Source of the DNA: CAXBID01 sp963815305
GTDB lineage: Bacteria > Bacteroidota > Bacteroidia > Flavobacteriales > Flavobacteriaceae
Assembly: GCA_963815305.1 (NCBI GenBank)
Contig: CAWFFW010000001.1
Location: 2,232,001-2,296,000, forward strand
Length of the DNA: 64,000 nt
Direction of reading: 5' to 3'
Shown piece by piece: positions 63,271 to 64,000 of the stretch (position 1 is the stretch's first letter; each line of letters opens with the position of its first letter). The notes under the pieces are model-generated. The model was not told where the DNA came from. It did no database searches and saw nothing but the letters and a program-made list of their open reading frames with translations. The position numbers were made by a program, and so were the translations under genes.

Positions 63271-64000
63271 ATGCCATCTATCTCAAAAAAAGGGCAATCA
63301 ATGCCCCAATCACCAATTCGAAAGTTAGTGCCTTTTGCTGAACAAGCTGTAAAAAAAGGAAAGTCTATTTATTATTTAAATATAGGACAACCAGATATAA
63401 AAACTCCTAAAATTGCTTTACAGGCTGTTAAAGAAAGTAATATTGAGGTGTTAGCTTATTCTAGGTCTGAAGGTTCAGAAACTTACAGACAAAAAATAGC
63501 ATCGTACTACCAAAAGCATGATATTGAAGTTAAACATGACGATATTATTGTAACTACCGGCGGTAGTGAAGCACTTCTTTTTGCATTTGGAAGTATCATG
63601 GATGTTGATGATGAAATTATTATTCCTGAGCCTTTCTATGCAAATTACAATGGATTTTCTACCGCATCAGGTGTAAAGGTTATTCCTGTTATTTCAAAAA
63701 TTGAAACTGACTTTGCGCTTCCACCCATTGAGGAGTTTGAAAAATTAATTTCGCCAAAAACCAAGGCCATTTTAATTTGTAACCCTGGCAACCCAACCGG
63801 TTATTTATATTCAAAAGAAGAAATACAAAAACTTGCCGCTATTGTTAAAAAACACGATTTATTTTTAATTGCTGATGAAGTATATCGAGAATTTGCTTAT
63901 GATGGTAACGTACACTACTCTATAATGCAAGAAGCTGGTTTAGAACCCAATGCTATAATGATAGATTCTGTATCTAAACGATATAGCATGTGTGGGGCCC
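63271..64000 (+). CDS. Pyridoxal-phosphate aminotransferase, class I/II (partial)
   Basis: Runs off the right edge; 243 codons visible from ATG 63271 (MPSISKKGQSMPQSPIRKLVPFAEQAVKKGKSIYYLNIGQPDI). Fold type I motifs: IGQPD, TTGGSEALLFAF (PLP phosphate loop), PFYANYNGF, NPGNPTGYLYS (Asn binding the cofactor ring), ADEVYREFAYDG and the PLP-Lys in DSVSKRYSMCG near the end. Closest in pattern to aspartate/aromatic aminotransferases of the AspC-like group; substrate not certain. Confidence 0.92.
   Translation, partial: MPSISKKGQSMPQSPIRKLVPFAEQAVKKGKSIYYLNIGQPDIKTPKIALQAVKESNIEVLAYSRSEGSETYRQKIASYYQKHDIEVKHDDIIVTTGGSEALLFAFGSIMDVDDEIIIPEPFYANYNGFSTASGVKVIPVISKIETDFALPPIEEFEKLISPKTKAILICNPGNPTGYLYSKEEIQKLAAIVKKHDLFLIADEVYREFAYDGNVHYSIMQEAGLEPNAIMIDSVSKRYSMCGA

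Overview
The window is chromosomal DNA from a member of the Flavobacteriaceae (Bacteroidota). Evidence for this: AT-rich sequence, promoters of the Bacteroidota type (TTG, about 19 nt, TAnnTTTG), almost no Shine-Dalgarno sequences, a large inventory of TonB-dependent receptors, DUF1800/DUF1501 proteins, a type IX secretion (T9SS) C-terminal sorting domain, QVGIGTT-type exported proteins, 2TM-domain proteins and short dispersed palindromes. I cannot name the genus from the sequence alone.

1-14.8 kb, minus strand: the information-processing block. Read from right to left it is rpsU, xerC (integrase family), hpf, a tRNA cluster Thr(TGT)-Tyr-Gly-Thr(GGT), tuf, tRNA-Trp, secE, nusG, rplK, rplA, rplJ, rplL, rpoB and rpoC (cut by the left edge). 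The tRNA-tuf promoter abuts the hpf terminator, and rpsU carries a rare strong Shine-Dalgarno.

15-20 kb, minus strand: an apparent four-gene operon of two DUF4331-like exported proteins, a TPR lipoprotein and a TonB-dependent receptor. It looks like an uncharacterised outer-membrane system. 20.2-23.6 kb: a LETM1-related protein, lpxD and an alpha/beta hydrolase, with a perfect 48-bp palindrome between the last two.

23.6-35 kb: the most unusual region. A minus-strand operon (TPR protein, 2TM-fused LytS-type histidine kinase, two further 2TM proteins, a membrane protein, LytTR response regulator) is followed by a decayed secreted-protein gene and a decayed tonB. A second arrangement lies at 31.3-35 kb (TonB-dependent receptor, decayed secreted-protein gene, intact tonB). 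The two copies share a divergent control region with a 21-bp-period direct repeat of the kind LytTR regulators bind, at identical spacing from a GATATTTG box. The receptor gene's 5' end is a fossil of the duplicated TPR gene. An hsp20 gene with a sigma-54-like promoter and a frameshifted GH27 alpha-galactosidase lie between the copies.

35-48 kb: mostly housekeeping and small metabolic genes (DUF2911, queE, two exported paralogues, HerA-like ATPase, amidohydrolase, lipoprotein, YitT, cupin, hydrolase, rluF, VOC protein, folD, ffh), plus a decaying four-helix-bundle gene with a hexanucleotide expansion. 48-58 kb: a large acidic lipoprotein divergent from an ECF sigma/FecR/STN-TonB receptor/DUF1800/DUF1501/lipoprotein operon; the DUF1501 protein combines a Tat-like signal with a T9SS sorting domain. 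58-64 kb: valS with in-frame repeat-derived insertions, a DUF1573 protein, a retropepsin-like/PDZ protein whose signal peptide lies in another frame, and the 5' part of an aminotransferase gene.
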